Assembly (NCBI GenBank): GCA_023055505.1
Contig: JALIRH010000044.1
Span: 4,774,001-4,838,000 of the forward strand
Length of the DNA stretch: 64,000 nt
From: Callipepla californica brunnescens
Taxonomy: Eukaryota; Chordata; Aves; Galliformes; Odontophoridae
Direction: 5' to 3'
Below the pieces are notes generated by a model, which saw only the letters and a list, made by a program, of their open reading frames with translations, had not been told where the DNA came from and searched no databases. A program made the translations under genes and the position numbers. This document shows, piece after piece, positions 36,394 through 49,523 of the stretch; positions within the stretch are counted from its first letter, which is position 1, and the number at the start of each line of letters is the position of its first letter.

Positions 36394-37625
36394 CCCAGCC
36401 TAGAACATGCTGTGTAGCATTCTAACATGATCTAGCAGCAGCTGCTGGCTTTTGTCTTCCGCTCTGCACACTCCACTTCCAGTACCTGAAAGGTACTGGA
36501 AGTGGAGTGTACAGAGTGAAAACAAAAGTGGATGCCCCTGATCCCCTCATGGAGCATCACTGTGTCTTCTCTGTTTTAACTTAAATTACATGGACTTTTC
36601 TGTACCAACTGCTGATTTGATTCCATACTGCTGCAGTCACCATCCTTCTCAGTGGGATCATTAGGACATTACTATTTCCTGCTTCACTGAGATCTTCCAT
36701 CTTCCTGCTACTTTCCCCCTCCTATTGGCAGCTTTCTTCAGCTTGCATGAATCTATTACTTCTCGAAGCTGTGGTAAATAAATACCACGTTTTATCACCG
36801 CTTTGATACATCCTCCCCACAACCTAAAAACAGAAGGTGTTAGTTTTTTTCAGAACACAAACAAAGCAAGGGAGCAACAACAACAGAAGAGGGCCACTTG
36901 TTGTCTCCAACATTCAACATGAGCAATTACAAGCGTATCTTGAATTTAAAAGCAAACAAGTCTTCATAAAGACATTTCAGCACATTCAAAATAACACGCA
37001 ACCTGCCTGACCTGCGACAAAAAACGGCTGCACATATTTCAACAGGAAGGTCAGCCTAACCGTTAGCCAACTCAATCAGAACATGCCATTTCCATCCCAT
37101 TCCAAGTAGACTTGAACAGAAGTCATGATGACTTATTTATTGGAGCTAAGACCACGGTGAAAACCCCACAGGGCTACCCATCACAGGACTGTGTGATGGT
37201 TCAACACTCAAACGGATAGAAACTGGCTTGAAATAAAAAAATCACTCACAGTGCACTATGATCTTTGCTTAACGAGTTATTAAAACAACTCTGCAGGTGC
37301 ACAGCTTCCAGGAGACTGAGCAAAAGCATCATACTCGATGTCAACAGTATTCATACTGCAGTATTAGAGACAGAAAAGGAGAAAGGAACAGAATCCTTAC
37401 AGACTCAACCTAAAGCGCAAGCAGAGTTTTCTTCCTAGTTACACAAATTTAAATAAAGTACAAAAACTTGTCTTAGAAATGCTGCTGTCTGTGCGCACTT
37501 CCTCATGTCCGTCATCTCACAAGCGCATGTACAGTCCAACAGCAAAACTAATGAGCAAAGAGAGATACAGTGAAGAGCGAGGCTGCACAATCAGTTGTAG
37601 AAAAACTGCACTGCAATCAGATGCA
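36394..37625. repeat. Segment A, unit 8 (1,232 bp)
   Basis: Full-length A with ccccac, agtatt and ctcacaag states and an intact hairpin at 36450-36527. No gene is seen. Confidence 0.92.
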
Positions 37626-38234
37626 CCCAGCCTAGAACATGCTGTGTAGCATTCTAACATGATCTAGCAGCAGCTGCTGGCTTTTGTCTTCCGCTCTGCA
37701 CAGAGTGAAAACAAAAGTGGATGCCCCTGATCCCCTCATGGAGCATCACTGTGTCTTCTCTGTTTTAACTTAAATTACATGGACTTTTCTGTACCAACTG
37801 CTGATTTGATTCCATACTGCTGCAGTCACCATCCTTCTCAGTGGGATCATTAGGACATTACTATTTCCTGCTTCACTGAGATCTTCCATCTTCCTGCTAC
37901 TTTCCCCCTCCTATTGGCAGCTTTCTTCAGCTTGCATGAATCTATTACTTCTCGAAGCTGTGGTAAATAAATACCACGTTTTATCACCGCTTTGATACAT
38001 CCTCCCCACAACCTAAAAACAGAAGGTGTTAGTTTTTTTCAGAACACAAACAAAGCAAGGGAGCAACAACAACAGAAGAGGGCCACTTGTTGTCTCCAAC
38101 ATTCAACATGAGCAATTGCAAGTGTATCTTGAATTTAAAAGCAAACAAGTCTTCAGCAAAACTGACAAGCAAAGAGAGATACAGTGAAGAGCAAGGCTGC
38201 ACAATCAGTTGTAGAAAAACTGCACTGCAATCAG
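37626..38234. repeat. Segment B, unit 8 (609 bp, hairpin excised)
   Basis: A 43-bp deletion removes nearly all of the hairpin, leaving ctctgca joined to cagagtg at 37700/37701. This accounts exactly for the 4,928-bp spacing. It also has gacaagc near 38165, shared only with unit 12. No gene is seen. Confidence 0.93.
37682..37715. repeat. Hairpin remnant after 43-bp symmetric excision (B, unit 8)
   Basis: Outer flanks of both arms remain, while the central 20-bp arms and loop are gone. The break lies at a 2-bp microhomology (ca) and is nearly symmetric about the centre of the palindrome. The same junction recurs in unit 13. Confidence 0.88.
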
Positions 38235-41200
38235 ATTCATAGATTCATAGATACATTAGGTTGGAAAGGACCTACAAGATCATCTAGTCCAACCATCCTC
38301 ACACCACCATCCCTACCAACCAAGCTACTAAATCAAATCCCTCAGCACCTCATCTAAACGCTTCTTGAACAGCGCTAGGGACGGTGCCTCAACCACCTCC
38401 CTAGGCAGGCCATTCCAGTGCCGGACCACTCTCTCATCAGAGAAAAAATTTTTCCTCAAGTCTAATCTAAATCTTCCCCGGCACAACTTGTGGCCATTCC
38501 CTCTCGTCCTGTCATTAGTTACCTGGGAGAAGAGGCTGACCCCCTCCTTACCACAGCCTCCCTTCAGGAAGTGGTAGAGTGCAATGAGGTCTCCTCTGAG
38601 CCTCCTTTTCCCCAAACTAAACAATCCCAGCTCCCTCAGCCGCTCCTCGTAAGACCTGTGCTCCAGACCCCTCACCAGTTTTGTTGCCCTTCTCTGAACA
38701 CGCTCCAGGGCCTCGACGTCTCTCTTGTAGTGAGGGGCCCAAAACTGAACACAGTACTCGAGGTGCGGCCGCACCAGAGCTGAGTACAGGGGGATGATCA
38801 CCTCCCTGCTCCTGCTGGCCACACTATTCCTAATACAGGCCAGGATGCCATTGGCCTTCTTGGCCACCTGGGCACACTGCCGGCTCATACTGAGCCAGCC
38901 GAGCATCAACCAACACCCCCAGGTCCTTTTCCTCTATACACTCCTCAAGCCATTCTGCCCCAAGCCTATAGCATTGCATGGGGTTATTGTGGCCAAAGTG
39001 CAGGACCCGGCACTTGGCCTTATTGAACCTCATCCCATTGACCTCAGCCCAACTGTCTAGCCTATCCAGATCCCGCTGAAGGGCCTCCCTACCCTCAGGC
39101 AGGTCGACACATCCTCCCAACTTGGTGTCATCCGCAAACTTACTGAGGGTACACTCAATCCCCTCATCCAGGTCATCAATAAAGATATTAAACAAGACGG
39201 GCCCCAATACTGACCCTTGGGGGACACCACTCGTGACAGGACGCCAGCTGGACTTGACTCCATTAACCACTACCCGCTGGGCACGGCCCTCTAGCCAGTT
39301 CTCAACCCAGAGAAGAGTGAACCTGTCCACACCATGGGCTGCCAGCTTCTGCAGGAGAATACTGTGGGAGACCGTGTCAAAGGCTTTGCTGAAGTCCAGG
39401 TAGACTACATCAACAGCCTTTCCCTCATCTACCAGTCTGGTCACCCAGTCATAGAAGGAGATGAGGTTGGACAAGCACGACCTGCCCTTTGTGAACCCGT
39501 GCTGGCTGGGTCTGATCCCCTGATTGCCATGCACGTGCCGTGTGATCTCCCTCAAGATCAATTGCTCCATAACTTTCCCTGATACCGAGGTCAGGCTGAC
39601 AGGCCTGTAGTTCCCCGGATCTTCCTTACGGCCTTTCTTGTAGATGGGAGTCACATCGGCAAGCCTCCAATCTTGCGGGACCTCTCCAGATGACCAGGAA
39701 TGCTGATAGATGGCAGAAAGCGGCTTGGCAATCACCTCTGCCAGCTCCCTCAGCACCCTTGGGTGGATCCCATCTGGCCCCATGGACTTGTGGCAGTTCA
39801 GATGGAGGAGCAGGTCTCTGACTGTCTCTGCTGGGATCACAGGGGGTGTATGATGCGCTTCGTCCCAGACTTCCAGGTCAGGGCGAGAAGTATCCTGAGG
39901 ATAACTGGTCTGTCTATTAAAGACAGACGTGAAGAAGGCATTGAGAACCTCAGCCTTTTCCTTATCCTCTGTGGTTACATTCCCTGCCGCATCAAGTAAA
40001 GGAGGGAAATTCTCCTTAGTTCTTCTTTTACTGTTAATATATTTATAACAGGATTTTTTGTTCTCCTTTACTGCAGTAGCCAGTCTAAGTTCAAGCTGGG
40101 CTTTTGCATTTCTAACTTCCTGCCTGCAAATCTTGGCAAGTTCCCTGTAGTCTCCCCAAGTAGCCTGTCCCATCTTCCAGAGGGCATAGACTCTCTTTTT
40201 CTCCCGGAGTCTCAACAAAAGATCCCGGTTCATCCACACTGGCCTTTTTCCCCTCCGGCTTGACTTACGGTACTCAGGGACAGCCTGCACCTGTGCCTTT
40301 AAGATTTCCGTCTTGAGGAGGACCCAGGCTTCCTGGACCCCTTTACCCCTCAGGAGCGAGTCCCAAGGGACCCTTGCAACAAGCGTCCTGAACAGGTCAA
40401 AGTCTGCCCTCCGGAAGTCCAAGGTAGCAGTTTTGCTAGTCACCCTCTTGATGTCACCAAGAATAGCAAACTCTACCATTTCATGGTCACTCTGGCCAAG
40501 ACGATCCCCAACCTTCACATCTCCTACTAGTCCTTCACTGTTAGTGAAGAGCAGGTCTAGCAGGGCACCTCCCCTGGTAGGTTCTTGCACCAGCTGTGTC
40601 AGGAAGCAATCTTCCACACACTCCAGAAATCTCATGGACTGCTTCCTCTGCGCGGTATTATATTTCCAGCATATATCAGGGAAGTTGAAGTCCCCCATGA
40701 GAACTAGTGCTGGCCATCGTGCAACATCTACTAGTTGCTTGTAGAACACCTCATCTATCTCTTCATCTTGGCTAGGCGGTCTATAACAGAGCCCCACCAC
40801 AATGTCACTCCTACAGACCATCCCCCTGATCCTTACCCACAGACACTCCACTTGGTCGTTTCCAACCTCAAACTCTTCAACATCAAGACACTCTTTGATA
40901 TAGAGAGCTATGCCACCACCCTTTTTTCCCCGCCTGTCCCTTCTGAAGAGCTTGTAGCCATCCATCCCAGGACTCCAGTCATGGGAGGGGTCCCACCATG
41001 TTTCTGTAATAGCAACAAGGTCACAGTTAGCCTGCCTTACAATGGTTTCAAGCTCTTCTTCTTTACTGCCCCTGCTGCGTGCGTTGGTGTATATGCACTT
41101 CAGCTGAGACATTTGCCTCACCCTTTGTTCCAGCACAGCCCCCCTGGGCTCTTCACTGGGGAGCCCTGTTACATCCCCTACCCCCATCACAGCTAGTTTA

Positions 41201-41321
41201 AAGCTCTCTCAATTAGTCCAGCTAGCTCCTGGGCTAGAATTCGTTTCCCCCTTTGGGACAGGTGTAATCCATCAGCGGATAACAGGCCAGGAACTGAGTA
41301 AACTGCCCCGTGGTCAAAAAA
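38235..41321 (-). mobile_element. CR1 LINE copy 9
   Basis: Full 3,087-bp copy. It carries Q43E, found otherwise only in copy 12, and the VASRS state. Confidence 0.96.
38328..41187 (-). pseudogene. CR1 ORF2 (EN-RT), copy 9, frameshifted
   Basis: Frames 41187-38830 and 38909-38328 with the shared duplication at 38893-38900. Changes: Q43E near the EN start, and Trp to Arg in VASWS. EN His235 is intact, unlike its neighbours copy 8 and copy 11. Confidence 0.92.
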
Positions 41322-42553
41322 CCCAGCCTAGAACATGCTGTGTAGCATTCTAACATGATCTAGCAGCAGCTGCTGGCTTTTGTCTTCCGCTCTGCACACT
41401 CCACTTCCAGTACCTGAAAGGTACTGGAAGTGGAGTGTACAGAGTGAAAACAAAAGTGGATGCCCCTGATCCCCTCATGGAGCATCACTGTGTCTTCTCT
41501 GTTTTAACTTAAATTACATGGACTTTTCTGTACCAACTGCTGATTTGATTCCATACTGCTGCAGTCACCATCCTTCTCAGTGGGATCATTAGGACATTAC
41601 TATTTCCTGCTTCACTGAGATCTTCCATCTTCCTGCTACTTTCCCCCTCCTATTGGCAGCTTTCTTCAGCTTGCATGAATCTATTACTTCTCGAAGCTGT
41701 GGTAAATAAATACCACGTTTTATCACCGCTTTGATACATCCTCCCCACAACCTAAAAACAGAAGGTGTTAGTTTTTTTCAGAACACAAACAAAGCAAGGG
41801 AGCAACAACAACAGAAGAGGGCCACTTGTTGTCTCCAACATTCAACATGAGCAATTACAAGCGTATCTTGAATTTAAAAGCAAACAAGTCTTCATAAAGA
41901 CATTTCAGCACATTCAAAATAACACGCAACCTGCCTGACCTGCGACAAAAAACGGCTGCACATATTTCAACAGGAAGGTCAGCCTAACCGTTAGCCAACT
42001 CAATCAGAACATGCCATTTCCATCCCATTCCAAGTAGACTTGAACAGAAGTCATGATGACTTATTTATTGGAGCTAAGACCACGGTGAAAACCCCACAGG
42101 GCTACCCATCACAGGACTGTGTGATGGTTCAACACTCAAACGGATAGAAACTGGCTTGAAATAAAAAAATCACTCACAGTGCACTATGATCTTTGCTTAA
42201 CGAGTTATTAAAACAACTCTGCAGGTGCACAGCTTCCAGGAGACTGAGCAAAAGCATCATACTCGATGTCAACAGCATTCATACTGCAGTATTAGAGACA
42301 GAAAAGGAGAAAGGAACAGAATCCTTACAGACTCAACCTAAAGCGCAAGCAGAGTTTTCTTCCTAGTTACACAAATTTAAATAAAGTACAAAAACTTGTC
42401 TTAGAAATGCTGCTGTCTGTGCGCACTTCCTCATGTCCGTCATCTCACAAGCGCATGTACAGTCCAACAGCAAAACTAATGAGCAAAGAGAGATACAGTG
42501 AAGAGCGAGGCTGCACAATCAGTTGTAGAAAAACTGCACTGCAATCAGATGCA
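41322..42553. repeat. Segment A, unit 9 (1,232 bp)
   Basis: Full-length A with agcatt, ccccac and ctcacaag states and an intact hairpin at 41378-41455. No gene is seen. Confidence 0.92.
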
Positions 42554-43205
42554 CCCAGCCTAGAACATGCTGTGTAGCATTCTAACATGATCTAGCAGCA
42601 GCTGCTGGCTTTTGTCTTCCGCTCTGCACACTCCACTTCCAGTACCTGAAAGGTACTGGAAGTGGAGTGTACAGAGTGAAAACAAAAGTGGATGCCCCTG
42701 ATCCCCTCATGGAGCATCACTGTGTCTTCTCTGTTTTAACTTAAATTACATGGACTTTTCTGTACCAACTGCTGATTTGATTCCATACTGCTGCAGTCAC
42801 CATCCTTCTCAGTGGGATCATTAGGACATTACTATTTCCTGCTTCACTGAGATCTTCCATCTTCCTGCTACTTTCCCCCTCCTACTGGCAGCTTTCTTCA
42901 GCTTGCATGAATCTATTACTTCTCGAAGCTGTGGTAAATAAATACCACGTTTTATCACCGCTTTGATACATCCTCCCCACAACCTAAAAACAGAAGGTGT
43001 TAGTTTTTTTCAGAACACAAACAAAGCAAGGGAGCAACAACAACAGAAGAGGGCCACTTGTTGTCTCCAACATTCAACATGAGCAATTGCAAGTGTATCT
43101 TGAATTTAAAAGCAAACAAGTCTTCAGCAAAACTGACGAGCAAAGAGAGATACAGTGAAGAGCAAGGCTGCACAATCAGTTGTAGAAAAACTGCACTGCA
43201 ATCAG
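42554..43205. repeat. Segment B, unit 9 (652 bp)
   Basis: Full-length B with ctactggcag and an intact hairpin at 42610-42687. No gene is seen. Confidence 0.92.
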
Positions 43206-44566
43206 ATTCATAGATTCATAGATACATTAGGTTGGAAAGGACCTACAAGATCATCTAGTCCAACCATCCTCACACCACCATCCCTACCAACCAAGCTACT
43301 AAATCAAATCCCTCAGCACCTCATCTAAACGCTTCTTGAACAGCGCTAGGGACGGTGCCTCAACCACCTCCCTAGGCAGGCCATTCCAGTGCCCGACCAC
43401 TCTCTCATCAGAGAAAAAATTTTTCCTCAAGTCTAATCTAAATCTTCCCCGGCACAACTTGTGGCCATTCCCTCTCGTCCTGTCATTAGTTACCTGGGAG
43501 AAGAGGCTGACCCCCTCCTTACCACAGCCTCCCTTCAGGAAGTGGTAGAGTGCAATGAGGTCTCCTCTGAGCCTCCTTTTCCCCAAACTAAACAATCCCA
43601 GCTCCCTCAGCCGCTCCTCGTAAGACCTGTGCTCCAGACCCCTCACCAGTTTTGTTGCCCTTCTCTGAACACGCTCCAGGGCCTCGACGTCTCTCTTGTA
43701 GTGAGGGGCCCAAAACTGAACACAGTACTCGAGGTGCGGCCGCACCAGAGCTGAGTACAGGGGGATGATCACCTCCCTGCTCCTGCTGGCCACACTATTC
43801 CTAATACAGGCCAGGATGCCATTGGCCTTCTTGGCCACCTGGGCACACTGCCGGCTCATACTGAGCCAGCCGAGCATCAACCAACACCCCCAGGTCCTTT
43901 TCCTCTATACACTCCTCAAGCCATTCTGCCCCAAGCCTATAGCATTGCATGGGGTTATTGTGGCCAAAGTGCAGGACCCGGCACTTGGCCTTATTGAACC
44001 TCATCCCATTGACCTCAGCCCAACTGTCTAGCCTATCCAGATCCCGCTGAAGGGCCTCCCTACCCTCAGGCAGGTCGACACATCCTCCCAACTTGGTGTC
44101 ATCCGCAAACTTACTGAGGGTACACTCAATCCCCTCATCCAGGTCATCAATAAAGATATTAAACAAGACGGGCCCCAATACTGACCCTTGGGGGACACCA
44201 CTCGTGACAGGACGCCAGCTGGACTTGACTCCATTAACCACTACCCGCTGGGCACGGCCCTCTAGCCAGTTCTCAACCCAGAGAAGAGTGAACCTGTCCA
44301 CACCATGGGCTGCCAGCTTCTGCAGGAGAATACTGTGGGAGACCGTGTCAAAGGCTTTTGCCTCACCCTTTGTTCCAGCACAGCCCCCCTGGGCTCTTCA
44401 CTGGGGAGCCCTGTTACATCCCCTATCCCCATCACAGCTAGTTTAAAGCTCTCTCAATTAGTCCAGCTAGCTCCTGGGCTAGAATTCGTTTCCCCCTTTG
44501 GGACAGGTGTAATCCATCAGCGGATAACAGGCCAGGAACTGAGTAAACTGCCCCGCGGTCAAAAAA
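43206..44566 (-). mobile_element. CR1 LINE copy 10 (1,726-bp internal deletion)
   Basis: Both ends match the other copies, but the middle is missing. Sequence ending gtcaaaggcttt joins directly to tgcctcaccc near 44358, at a 2-3 bp run of T. The copy is 1,361 bp instead of 3,087 bp. With a 14-bp loss in the adjacent segment A, this accounts exactly for the 3,231-bp spacing. Confidence 0.95.
43299..44432 (-). pseudogene. CR1 ORF2 remnant, copy 10 (EN and early RT deleted)
   Basis: Retains about 20 codons after the ATG at 44432, then jumps to AFDTVSH in RT motif A. Almost all of EN, the RT fingers and the first catalytic Asp (598) are lost. The deletion is not a multiple of three, so the two parts are out of frame. 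The RT thumb side (44301-43801, including FADD) and the C-terminal frame (43880-43299) remain, again with the shared 4-bp duplication (43864-43871). The C-terminal frame has VASRS and a private Arg to Gly in VVRHWNG. Confidence 0.92.
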
Positions 44567-45784
44567 CCCAGCCTAGAACATGCTGTGTAGCATTCTAACA
44601 TGATCTAGCAGCAGCTGCTGGCTTTTGTCTTCCGCTCTGCACACTCCACTTCCAGTACTTTTCAGAGGTACAGAGTGAAAACAAAAGTGGATGCCCCTGA
44701 TCCCCTCATGGAGCATCACTGTGTCTTCTCTGTTTTAACTTAAATTACATGGACTTTTCTGTACCAACTGCTGATTTGATTCCATACTGCTGCAGTCACC
44801 ATCCTTCTCAGTGGGATCATTAGGACATTACTATTTCCTGCTTCACTGAGATCTTCCATCTTCCTGCTACTTTCCCCCTCCTATTGGCAGCTTTCTTCAG
44901 CTTGCATGAATCTATTACTTCTCGAAGCTGTGGTAAATAAATACCACGTTTTATCACCGCTTTGATACATCCTCCCCACAACCTAAAAACAGAAGGTGTT
45001 AGTTTTTTTCAGAACACAAACAAAGCAAGGGAGCAACAACAACAGAAGAGGGCCACTTGTTGTCTCCAACATTCAACATGAGCAATTACAAGCGTATCTT
45101 GAATTTAAAAGCAAACAAGTCTTCATAAAGACATTTCAGCACATTCAAAATAACACGCAACCTGCCTGACCTGCGACAAAAAACGGCTGCACATATTTCA
45201 ACAGGAAGGTCAGCCTAACCGTTAGCCAACTCAATCAGAACATGCCATTTCCATCCCATTCCAAGTAGACTTGAACAGAAGTCATGATGACTTATTTATT
45301 CGAGCTAAGACCACGGTGAAAACACCACAGGGCTACCCATCACAGGACTGTGTGATGGTTCAACACTCAAACGGATAGAAACTGGCTTGAAATAAAAAAA
45401 TCACTCACAGTGCACTATGATCTTTGCTTAACGAGTTATTAAAACAACTCTGCAGGTGCACAGCTTCCAGGAGACTGAGCAAAAGCATCATACTCGATGT
45501 CAACAGTATTCATACTGCAGTATTAGAGACAGAAAAGGAGAAAGGAACAGAATCCTTACAGACTCAACCTAAAGCGCAAGCAGAGTTTTCTTCCTAGTTA
45601 CACAAATTTAAATAAAGTACAAAAACTTGTCTTAGAAATGCTGCTGTCTGTGCGCACTTCCTCATGTCCGTCATCTCACAGGCGCATGTACAGTCCAACA
45701 GCAAAACTAATGAGCAAAGAGAGATACAGTGAAGAGCGAGGCTGCACAATCAGTTGTAGAAAAACTGCACTGCAATCAGATGCA
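44567..45784. repeat. Segment A, unit 10 (1,218 bp, rearranged hairpin)
   Basis: Shorter by 14 bp because the hairpin is rewritten at 44657-44670. It also has tttattcgagc near 45296, shared only with unit 13, and acaccac and ctcacagg states. No gene is seen. Confidence 0.92.
44623..44687. repeat. Rearranged hairpin (A, unit 10)
   Basis: The left arm is intact to cagtac. It is followed by ttttcagaggt and then the outer right flank acagagtg, so the right arm is mostly gone. The new central stretch resembles the reverse complement of the original loop region with a few changes. This would fit template switching across the stem, but that reading is tentative. Confidence 0.7.
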
Positions 45785-46436
45785 CCCAGCCTAGAACATG
45801 CTGTGTAGCATTCTAACATGATCTAGCAGCAGCTGCTGGCTTTTGTCTTCCGCTCTGCACACTCCACTTCCAGTACCTGAAAGGTACTGGAAGTGGAGTG
45901 TACAGAGTGAAAACAAAAGTGGATGCCCCTGATCCCCTCATGGAGCATCACTGTGTCTTCTCTGTTTTAACTTAAATTACATGGACTTTTCTGTACCAAC
46001 TGCTGATTTGATTCCATACTGCTGCAGTCACCATCCTTCTCAGTGGGATCATTAGGACATTACTATTTCCTGCTTCACTGAGATCTTCCATCTTCCTGCT
46101 ACTTTCCCCCTCCTATTGGCAGCTTTCTTCAGCTTGCATGAATCTATTACTTCTCGAAGCTGTGGTAAATAAATACCACGTTTTATCACCGCTTTGATAC
46201 ATCCTCCCCACAACCTAAAAACAGAAGGTGTTAGTTTTTTTCAGAACACAAACAAAGCAAGGGAGCAACAACAACAGAAGAGGGCCACTTGTTGTCTCCA
46301 ACATTCAACATGAGCAATTGCAAGTGTATCTTGAATTTAAAAGCAAACAAGTCTTCAGCAAAACTGACGAGCAAAGAGAGATACAGTGAAGAGCAAGGCT
46401 GCACAATCAGTTGTAGAAAAACTGCACTGCAATCAG
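45785..46436. repeat. Segment B, unit 10 (652 bp)
   Basis: Full-length B with ctattggcag and an intact hairpin at 45841-45918. No gene is seen. Confidence 0.92.
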
Positions 46437-49400
46437 ATTCATAGATTCATAGATACATTAGGTTGGAAAGGACCTACAAGATCATCTAGTCCAACCATCC
46501 TCACACCACCATCCCTACCAACCAAGCTACTAAATCAAATCCCTCAGCACCTCATCTAAACGCTTCTTGAACAGCGCTAGGGACGGTGCCTCAACCACCT
46601 CCCTAGGCAGGCCATTCCAGTGCCGGACCACTCTCTCATCAGAGAAAAAATTTTTCCTCAAGTCTAATCTAAATCTTCCCCGGCACAACTTGTGGCCATT
46701 CCCTCTCGTCCTGTCATTAGTTACCTGGGAGAAGAGGCTGACCCCCTCCTTACCACAGCCTCCCTTCAGGAAGTGGTAGAGTGCAATGAGGTCTCCTCTG
46801 AGCCTCCTTTTCCCCAAACTAAACAATCCCAGCTCCCTCAGCCGCTCCTCGTAAGACCTGTGCTCCAGACCCCTCACCAGTTTTGTTGCCCTTCTCTGAA
46901 CACGCTCCAGGGCCTCGACGTCTCTCTTGTAGTGAGGGGCCCAAAACTGAACACAGTACTCGAGGTGCGGCCGCACCAGAGCTGAGTACAGGGGGATGAT
47001 CACCTCCCTGCTCCTGCTGGCCACACTATTCCTAATACAGGCCAGGATGCCATTGGCCTTCTTGGCCACCTGGGCACACTGCCGGCTCATACTGAGCCAG
47101 CCGAGCATCAACCAACACCCCCAGGTCCTTTTCCTCTATACACTCCTCAAGCCATTCTGCCCCAAGCCTATAGCATTGCATGGGGTTATTGTGGCCAAAG
47201 TGCAGGACCCGGCACTTGGCCTTATTGAACCTCATCCCATTGACCTCAGCCCAACTGTCTAGCCTATCCAGATCCCGCTGAAGGGCCTCCCTACCCTCAG
47301 GCAGGTCGACACATCCTCCCAACTTGGTGTCATCCGCAAACTTACTGAGGGTACACTCAATCCCCTCATCCAGGTCATCAATAAAGATATTAAACAAGAC
47401 GGGCCCCAATACTGACCCTTGGGGGACACCACTCGTGACAGGACGCCAGCTGGACTTGACTCCATTAACCACTACCCGCTGGGCACGGCCCTCTAGCCAG
47501 TTCTCAACCCAGAGAAGAGTGAACCTGTCCACACCATGGGCTGCCAGCTTCTGCAGGAGAATACTGTGGGAGACCGTGTCAAAGGCTTTGCTGAAGTCCA
47601 GGTAGACTACATCAACAGCCTTTCCCTCATCTACCAGTCTGGTCACCCAGTCATAGAAGGAGATGAGGTTGGACAAGCACGACCTGCCCTTTGTGAACCC
47701 GTGCTGGCTGGGTCTGATCCCCTGATTGCCATGCACGTGCCGTGTGATCTCCCTCAAGATCAATTGCTCCATAACTTTCCCTGATACCGAGGTCAGGCTG
47801 ACAGGCCTGTAGTTCCCCGGATCTTCCTTACGGCCTTTCTTGTAGATGGGAGTCACATCGGCAAGCCTCCAATCTTGCGGGACCTCTCCAGATGACCAGG
47901 AATGCTGATAGATGGCAGAAAGCGGCTTGGCAATCACCTCTGCCAGCTCCCTCAGTACCCTTGGGTGGATCCCATCTGGCCCCATGGACTTGTGGCAGTT
48001 CAGATGGAGGAGCAGGTCTCTGACTGTCTCTGCTGGGATCACAGGGGGTGTATGATGCGCTTCGTCCCAGACTTCCAGGTCAGGGCGAGAAGTATCCTGA
48101 GGATAACTGGTCTGTCTATTAAAGACAGACGTGAAGAAGGCATTGAGAACCTCAGCCTTTTCCTTATCCTCTGTGGTTACATTCCCTGCCGCATCAAGTA
48201 AAGGAGGGAAATTCTCCTTAGTTCTTCTTTTACTGTTAATATATTTATAACAGGATTTTTTGTTCTCCTTTACTGCAGTAGCCAGTCTAAGTTCAAGCTG
48301 GGCTTTTGCATTTCTAACTTCCTGCCTGCAAATCTTGGCAAGTTCCCTGTAGTCTCCCCAAGTAGCCTGTCCCATCTTCCAGAGGGCATAGACTCTCTTT
48401 TTCTCCCGGAGTCTCAACAAAAGATCCCGGTTCATCCACACTGGCCTTTTTCCCCTCCGCCTTGACTTACGGTACTCAGGGACAGCCTGCACCTGTGCCT
48501 TTAAGATTTCCGTCTTGAGGAGGACCCAGGCTTCCTGGACCCCTTTACCCCTCAGGAGCGAGTCCCAAGGGACCCTTGCAACAAGCGTCCTGAACAGGTC
48601 AAAGTCTGCCCTCCGGAAGTCCAAGGTAGCAGTTTTGCTAGTCACCCTCTTGATGTCACCAAGAATAGCAAACTCTACCATTTCACGGTCACTCTGGCCA
48701 AGACGATCCCCAACCTTCACATCTCCTACTAGTCCTTCACTGTTAGTGAAGAGCAGGTCTAGCAGGGCACCTCCCCTGGTAGGTTCTTGCACCAGCTGTG
48801 TCAGGAAGCAATCTTCCACACACTCCAGAAATCTCATGGACTGCTTCCTCTGCGCGGTATTATATTTCCAGCATATATCAGGGAAGTTGAAGTCCCCCAT
48901 GAGAACTAGTGCTGGCCATCGTGCAACATCTACTAGTTGCTTGTAGAACACCTCATCTATCTCTTCATCTTGGCTAGGCGGTCTATAACAGAGCCCCACC
49001 ACAATGTCACTCCTACAGACCATCCCCCTGATCCTTACCCACAGACACTCCACTTGGTCGTTTCCAACCTCAAACTCTTCAACATCAAGACACTCTTTGA
49101 TATAGAGAGCTATGCCACCACCCTTTTTTCCCCGCCTGTCCCTTCTGAAGAGCTTGTAGCCATCCATCCCAGGACTCCAGTCATGGGAGGGGTCCCACCA
49201 TGTTTCTGTAATAGCAACAAGGTCACAGTTAGCCTGCCTTACAATGGTTTCAAGCTCTTCTTGTTTACTGCCCCTGCTGCGTGCGTTGGTGTATATGCAC
49301 TTCAGCTGAGACATTTGCCTCACCCTTTGTTCCAGCACAGCCCCCCTGGGCTCTTCACTGGGGAGCCCTGTTACATCCCCTACCCCCATCACAGCTAGTT

Positions 49401-49523
49401 TAAAGCTCTCTCAATTAGTCCAGCTAGCTCCTGGGCTAGAATTCGTTTCCCCCTTTGGGACAGGTGTAATCCATCAGCGGATAACAGGCCAGGAACTGAG
49501 TAAACTGCCCCGTGGTCAAAAAA
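46437..49523 (-). mobile_element. CR1 LINE copy 11
   Basis: Full 3,087-bp copy. It has H235R, and at about 47955 it has the agtaccc state of copies 1-3, unlike its neighbours. Confidence 0.96.
46530..49389 (-). pseudogene. CR1 ORF2 (EN-RT), copy 11, frameshifted, EN His235Arg
   Basis: Frames 49389-47032 and 47111-46530 with the shared duplication at 47095-47102. Changes: H235R at the EN catalytic His, S310R in the basic linker, and VASRS in the C-terminal frame. RT motifs are intact. Confidence 0.92.
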
